Shown: piece after piece, positions 32,339-36,083 of the stretch
Numbering within the stretch: position 1 is the first letter of the stretch
Layout: the number at the start of each line of letters is the position of its first letter
DNA from: Bacillus sp. SA1-12
Lineage (GTDB): Bacteria; Bacillota; Bacilli; Bacillales; Bacillaceae
Direction of reading: 5' to 3'
Length of the DNA: 36,083 nucleotides
Assembly: GCF_000981385.1 (NCBI RefSeq)
Contig: NZ_LATZ01000029.1
Coordinates: 1-36,083, forward strand
The notes under the pieces: model-generated
Databases searched by the model: none
The model's input: the letters and a program-made list of their open reading frames with translations, nothing else
Told to the model about the DNA's origin: nothing
Program-made: the position numbers and the translations under genes

Positions 32339-32367
32339 ATCAGTATACCGGTAATATTAATACTGAT
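32339..32367. promoter_or_regulatory. Inverted repeat ATCAGTAT/ATACTGAT in GH2-AraC spacer
   Basis: Two perfect 8-bp arms separated by 13 bp, within the divergent spacer. Candidate regulator or operator site; a second palindrome lies 23 bp to the right. Confidence 0.4.
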
Positions 32368-32389
32368 AAAAAATAAGATAGTAACTAAA

Positions 32390-32405
32390 TATCAAGTACT
32401 TGATA
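32390..32405. promoter_or_regulatory. 16-bp perfect palindrome TATCAAGTACTTGATA
   Basis: In the divergent GH2/AraC spacer, close to the promoter of the AraC gene. A perfect 16-bp palindrome of this kind in a 196-bp spacer is unlikely to be accidental; it is a candidate operator shared by the two promoters. Confidence 0.55.
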
Positions 32406-32424
32406 ATGGTTAAAATATAATACA

Positions 32425-32453
32425 TTGCAGTCTTACTTTCAATAACATATAAT
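32425..32453 (+). promoter_or_regulatory. Sigma-A promoter of the AraC-family regulator
   Basis: TTGCAG, a 17-bp spacer and TATAAT lie 36 bp before the ATG at 32489. The +1 would be near 32460, giving a short leader with AAGGTGATG as ribosome site. Confidence 0.65.
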
Positions 32454-32488
32454 AAGACAAAACTGATATATTCTAAGGTGATGACGAT

Positions 32489-33277
32489 ATGTTTAAAATT
32501 CTGCGCATGGGTTGTAATACTACACATGGAAACAGCTTTTCCGTTAATCGTCCTAATGGGTATGAATGGTGTCTTCTATTGCTAGTAAAATCTCCGGCAG
32601 TTTTTATTATAAATGGAGAATCGATATCTACACCCTCTAATACTCTGATAATCTATGATAGGAATGACCCTCATGAGTACAGGGCAAGTGGAGATGAATA
32701 CAAAAATGATTGGATACATTTTGAATTTGATCCGGTCTTTCTTAATCAATACCCAATTACGCTAAATACCCCATTGTATATCTCAAATCATTTTTATATA
32801 TCCGATTTGATTCAAAAAATGGCAAATGAGTTTTATTCAAACAATCCTTATAAGGAGCAAACCATTGAATATTTGATGCAGATTTTATTCGTAAAGGCAA
32901 AAGAACAGATGGAGACGAAAGTCTTTCAACCCTGGCACTCAAAAATTCATGATGAACTAATAAAACTACGAAGTGAAATATACAGCAATCCGCAAAACAA
33001 CTGGTCAATACCATTAATGGCTGATAAGCTGCATATAAGCTGTGGCTATTTACAAAATATTTATAAAGATACCTTTTTCATCTCCTGTATGTCGGATGTT
33101 ATCGAAAGCCGCATTACTTATGCCAAAGAGCTTTTAATTGAATCAGATTTGCCAGTCGGGGAAATATCGAGTTTATGCGGCTATCAAAATGACGTCCATT
33201 TTATGAGACAGTTTAAGAAGTTAACTACTTTAACTCCCACTGATTACCGTAGGTTGAACAGTAAATCAGGTAAGTAA
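32489..33277 (+). CDS. AraC-family transcriptional regulator
   Basis: 262 residues. The N-terminal half is an AraC-type cupin ligand-binding domain (FSVNRPNGYEWCLLLLVKS, LIIYDRNDPHEYRASGDEY, DWIHFEFDPVFLN). The C-terminal half has the two helix-turn-helix motifs: IPLMADKLHISCGYLQNIYK and LPVGEISSLCGYQNDVHFMR, then QFKKLTTLTPTDYRR. It likely senses a sugar and activates the divergent GH2 gene and perhaps the transport genes. The start follows AAGGTGATG. Confidence 0.94.
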   Translation: MFKILRMGCNTTHGNSFSVNRPNGYEWCLLLLVKSPAVFIINGESISTPSNTLIIYDRNDPHEYRASGDEYKNDWIHFEFDPVFLNQYPITLNTPLYISNHFYISDLIQKMANEFYSNNPYKEQTIEYLMQILFVKAKEQMETKVFQPWHSKIHDELIKLRSEIYSNPQNNWSIPLMADKLHISCGYLQNIYKDTFFISCMSDVIESRITYAKELLIESDLPVGEISSLCGYQNDVHFMRQFKKLTTLTPTDYRRLNSKSGK

Positions 33278-33403
33278 AGCCAATCTGCAATTCCCGTTCG
33301 GGTAAATGGTAGGAGAAATACTTCTGCATTTAATTCCTTTGCATGGTGAAGGAGTCTATTCCTTATATATCATAATTAGTTCTTACAATCTTAGCGTGTT
33401 TTA

Positions 33404-33596
33404 GAAATGTTAGCATGTCCCCTCATTAGACGTATGCTATGAATTTAATGGAAGAAACTAAAGATTATCATTTGTTATGAAATAACTAGGTCACTTATCA
33501 GAAACTACTGCTCTACTTTATGTCCATATAAGTCAAGAAAAGGCTAAAAAAGCAGCAGAAGCATTAGGAAAACGTCGTTCTAAACTGAAGGATTAG
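33404..33596 (+). pseudogene. Decayed tyrosine recombinase (XerS-like), copy B
   Basis: Only the C-terminal part remains: NVSMSPH, an in-frame TAG, then TYAMNLMEETKD and, in shifted frames, HLSETTALLYVHISQEKAKK and ALGKRRSKLKD with stop. It aligns with copy A at 25232-25416: a 26-bp stretch from gaaatg to cattag is identical, including the stop codon, and the block aatttaatgg... (24 bp) is shared. Relative to copy A it has lost 9 bp (the LRH of the HxLRH box). It is not functional. Confidence 0.78.
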
Positions 33597-33655
33597 TTTT
33601 TAGGATTTAAAAAAAATGCTCCGATTCTTAATAGTTATGTGAGGATGCTAACCGC

Positions 33656-33694
33656 TTTAAAAAAACCACTCCCTTATTTTTATAGAAAGTGGTA
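33656..33694 (-). terminator. Terminator candidate downstream of the FAD oxidoreductase
   Basis: Minus-strand arms ACCACT and AGTGGT with a 17-nt loop followed by TTTTTTT. It is 350 bp after the oxidoreductase stop, so it may serve an antisense or unknown transcript as well. Confidence 0.45.
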
Positions 33695-33905
33695 ATTGCT
33701 ATAGATATACATTATTCTTTACATTTGACTAATTCACTGAAGAGTGGGATTTTAGGCAGATAAATCACTTAACAAGATCCCGGGGGCAGATTAAACATGG
33801 AGTTTTACATGAGAACATCATACAATCTAACCTTAATTAATGCACAACGAAACGTTTGTTTCCCACTAGAATATTCACTCAACAATATAAAATAATATAG
33901 ATTTC

Positions 33906-33945
33906 GGCACCCATTCGGCACCTTTTTGGTACCCAGGGTGTTTTT
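33906..33945 (+). terminator. Hairpin GGCACC/GGTACC with T-run, terminator candidate
   Basis: Nested arms (GGCACC-ttttt-GGTACC and outer CACCC/GGGTG) followed by TTTTTCTTC on the plus strand. A TTCGGCACC direct repeat overlaps the left arm. No plus-strand gene lies immediately upstream, apart from recombinase copy B. Confidence 0.4.
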
Positions 33946-34048
33946 CTTCTATAAAAGGATCGTTAGCAAGAAGATTTTGAGCTTATACACAAACGCTCCC
34001 AATAATTGAATAAACCTCTATATGGGGTACAGGCAGATCGTCATCTTG

Positions 34049-35275
34049 TTATTTATCGAATACAAATTCAGGATTAATGGCTACAGGATTTTTCATGACA
34101 AATAGCTTCTTCTGGATCATCGAAAACAGGGGAGTCTTGAAAGCAACAGATACGATGTATGGTCGGATTCCTTTGACAAATTTTGACGAAGTAAAAAACA
34201 AATTTCCCATTCGCTCTTGAATTTGGTGAATTTCCTCAATCTCCTCTCTTCGAATTTCTTGGACTCTACTGAGAACCTTAGCTGAGACATCACGTTTTTG
34301 CAGCGCATCCCAAATAACATCAGCCGCCACAACTGCTGTAGTTACTGCTAATGAAACTCCTATTGCTCCTACAGGAGATGAACAATGAGCAGCATCACCG
34401 ATCAGCAAGCACCCATTCTTTGCCCACGTTTTAACCATATGATTTTTAGCTTGAAGCGGTACGAATGGTTTAAAGTCAACCAAAGATTCAGCAAATTCAT
34501 GAAATCCTTTGTTAGCATGCATAATTTCTTGACGAAAATTTTCTATCCCTTGTCGCTGTGTTTCTTTCCATTCACCTCGTGGTAAAGCAATGCCTACTTG
34601 AAGTAAATCAGGGTATTTCGGCAGTGTTATATAGCTGTGTCCCTCTGTGATTTTAAATCGTAATTCTTCTCCCCAATGAGAAGGCCGTTTTACACTGAAC
34701 CAGATTAGATCACCAGGATAATGTTGATATTCTAATTCAAAACCACCTAAACGACGAATCGTGGAAAACCGTCCATCAGCTCCGACTACTATTTTCGCCT
34801 GAATTTCAAGCAGCTCTTTATTTTCCCGCTCAACAACCACTCCTGTCACTGTTTCATCCTTCTCAAGCAGTTTTTTTACCGGGGCATGAAACATCATATC
34901 AAATGTTGGATATTCCTTTGCTTTTTTGTACAGTGCTTGAAGTAAAATAGGCTGAGGAATCCAGAGAGCATAAGGTGCTTCTGCAATCATGGAAGTGAAA
35001 TCAAAGTCACCTTTCTTTTTATCATAATGATAAAAAGAACCTTTCTTTAGCTTAGAATGAGGCAATTGTTCGATATACTCACGTAATTTCAATTGATTAA
35101 GCAATTGAATAAAACGGGGCTGAAGCACTTCTCCACGGTATTCACGTTCAAAATTATCGTGGCTCTCCAAGACGATTACTTGAACTCCAACCTTAGCCAG
35201 TAATAAACCCAGCATCATGCCCGCTGGTCCTCCACCAACAACAATGACATCCTTTTGTAATTTTTCACTAATCAT
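34049..35275 (-). CDS. FAD-dependent oxidoreductase (monooxygenase/UbiH-like)
   Basis: 408 residues. It has the N-terminal dinucleotide-binding motif DVIVVGGGPAGMMLGLLLAK, the middle KIVVGADGRFSTIRR DG-type motif, and the C-terminal NGCLLIGDAAHCSSP motif that binds the FAD ribityl chain, the three marks of p-hydroxybenzoate-hydroxylase-type flavoproteins. The substrate (an aromatic or polyketide-like ring) is unknown. I use the start at 35275 because GGAGGAG lies 9 bp before it; earlier ATGs overlap that site. The 3' end of a group II intron lies about 90 bp upstream. Confidence 0.93.
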   Translation of the reverse strand: MISEKLQKDVIVVGGGPAGMMLGLLLAKVGVQVIVLESHDNFEREYRGEVLQPRFIQLLNQLKLREYIEQLPHSKLKKGSFYHYDKKKGDFDFTSMIAEAPYALWIPQPILLQALYKKAKEYPTFDMMFHAPVKKLLEKDETVTGVVVERENKELLEIQAKIVVGADGRFSTIRRLGGFELEYQHYPGDLIWFSVKRPSHWGEELRFKITEGHSYITLPKYPDLLQVGIALPRGEWKETQRQGIENFRQEIMHANKGFHEFAESLVDFKPFVPLQAKNHMVKTWAKNGCLLIGDAAHCSSPVGAIGVSLAVTTAVVAADVIWDALQKRDVSAKVLSRVQEIRREEIEEIHQIQERMGNLFFTSSKFVKGIRPYIVSVAFKTPLFSMIQKKLFVMKNPVAINPEFVFDK

Positions 35276-35364
35276 TCTATATATCTCCTCCATATATTCA
35301 AATATCAACATGGAATTATATGTGAAAAATTTGATGTAATGCTTGCTTTTACTTATTCATACAG

Positions 35365-36083
35365 ATAGGTAAGGGTTTGAAGTTATCGCTCCCTTTTCCC
35401 CCCGTCCACACCGTACATGAGACTTTCACCTCATACGGCGTTCCAACTAATCCAATTCGATTTAGTCATCAACACTTCTGAAATCGTAACGTCTTCCGTG
35501 TCTCAATTCTTCCGTTTCAATAAGTCGGTGCCTCCCATGGGAGGTAAACCTCTTTTAGTCTTACGAGAACCTTATTAACCGATAAAGATTTGCCTTGCAT
35601 GATTAATTGAATCTTCATTAGTCTAGTGGCTATCCTTTCGGGTTGATTAGACCTTTCATCGGTACTGTGCCACCACTTTCACTGATATAAAGTAAAGTTA
35701 TACAATAACTATTCTCATTATTGCTTTCCTTATCAACGCTTCATAGAAAGTAAGTCCTCCACGTTATCAGCTTACAACGTTGAATTATATCTATTATAGA
35801 ATGAACTTAGGTGCTTCCTGTAAGCCTGTTAGCCGTTCTTATGCCTGTAACACATCATGGACTTTCATAATTGTCATTCTTACTCATCCACTGCTAACCT
35901 CACATTAGGTGATATACACATTTCTATGTATTGCCAGTCTAGACCCGTACATTCAGAAGTTCGTCAGCTTAACCTTTTTACTTTAGGTTCTTTTGCATTC
36001 TCACCATATTCATTCAACTCAAGCATCATGATTTACACCACCCCCTCGGGTAGGCTTTCGTCAGCCGAACTGTTACGGTAAAT
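35365..36083 (-). mobile_element. Group II intron, 3' part (no internal ORF seen)
   Basis: Reads on the minus strand. The right part carries domain-I-like blocks (GTTCGGCTGACGAAAGCCTA, CCCGAGGGGGTGGTG) and a conserved middle (AGTGAAAGTGGTGGCACAGT). A 34-nt domain V at 35407-35440 has the CGCCGTATG/CATGTACGG stem, a GAAA tetraloop and a two-base bulge; a domain-VI-like stem (AAGGG/CCCTT) follows, with the 3' end near 35365. No reverse-transcriptase ORF is found between, so domain IV is short. The 5' end lies outside the window. Such introns splice as RNA and can retro-home if a maturase is supplied in trans. Confidence 0.8.
35407..35440 (-). ncRNA. Group II intron domain V
   Basis: 34 nt with the catalytic-triad CGC at the 5' side, GAAA tetraloop, two-nucleotide bulge and closing GTACGG; the part of the intron most diagnostic of the class. 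Confidence 0.85.

Larger units (their letters stand above)
33597..34048. other. Intergenic region with terminators but no gene
   Basis: Contains a minus-strand terminator candidate at 33656-33694, a hairpin at 33906-33945 with a repeated TTCGGCACC, and otherwise unsupported frames. Confidence 0.45.

Noticed and set aside
33903..33923. TTCGGCACC direct repeat as an attachment site of the recombinase island
   Set aside because: Only two short tandem copies, overlapping a hairpin; no matching copy seen at the other border near 24660.
35857..36081. Plus-strand ORF of 74 codons at the right edge
   Set aside because: It is the complement of conserved group II intron domains, which code for no protein on that strand.

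Overview
The window looks like a chromosomal accessory region of a low-GC, endospore-former-type Firmicute of the Bacillaceae (Bacillus/Priestia/Neobacillus group). The evidence is strong GGAGG-type ribosome sites, frequent GTG/TTG starts, a gas-vesicle operon in the Priestia (Bacillus) megaterium gene order, and protein families typical of Bacillus (CBO0543, YwrD-like gamma-glutamyltransferase, DUF624, LplB-type permeases). No rRNA, tRNA or CRISPR array was seen.

Layout. (1) 1-640: 3' end of an IS150-type IS3-family element with its right terminal repeat. (2) 731-3016: a truncated YbaK-like remnant, an alpha/beta hydrolase of the MetX-like group, and a divergent LysR regulator with its terminator. 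(3) 3204-10774: a patchwork of small enzymes, mostly on the minus strand: an integrase relic, a P-loop kinase-like protein, two nucleotidyltransferases, an RraB-like protein, two NUDIX hydrolases, a methyltransferase, a frameshifted GNAT acetyltransferase, and a plus-strand pair of CBO0543 membrane proteins. (4) 11335-18098: a contiguous gas-vesicle operon on the minus strand, gvpP-Q-B-R-N-F-G-L-S-K-J-T-U, with a strong terminator and a sigma-B-like promoter candidate about 225 bp upstream. No gvpA copy lies upstream of gvpP. (5) 18264-24640: a DinB-like protein, a gamma-glutamyltransferase, a GC-rich dispersed-repeat element, and a heterodimeric ABC exporter with one degenerate ATP site. (6) 24680-33596: a sugar-use island (DUF624 protein, two permeases, a lipoprotein binding protein, a GH2 beta-glucuronidase-like enzyme, a divergent AraC regulator) bracketed by two decayed tyrosine-recombinase copies that share an in-frame stop. 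(7) 34049-36083: an FAD-dependent oxidoreductase and, at the right edge, the 3' part of a group II intron with no reverse-transcriptase ORF in the visible part.

How the genes work together. The gvp genes make a protein-shelled, gas-filled compartment: GvpB is the shell subunit, GvpN an AAA+ ATPase, and GvpF/G/L/S/K/J/R/T/U/P/Q are assembly or accessory factors. The 25.5-33.3 kb genes form an uptake-and-hydrolysis unit, probably for a plant-derived glucuronide or related oligosaccharide, controlled by the AraC protein. The two ABC half-transporters form one exporter. The rest looks like individually acquired detoxification or modification genes, with decayed fragments marking repeated insertion and loss.

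The most rewarding items are: the gvp leader (sigma-B-like promoter, mini-ORF, GC-rich module); the coiled-coil tail shared by GvpP, GvpT and GvpJ; the internal repeat of GvpT; the recombinase relics around the sugar island; the ORF-less group II intron; and the 126-bp GC-rich repeat. I see no system that I can call wholly new on sequence alone.
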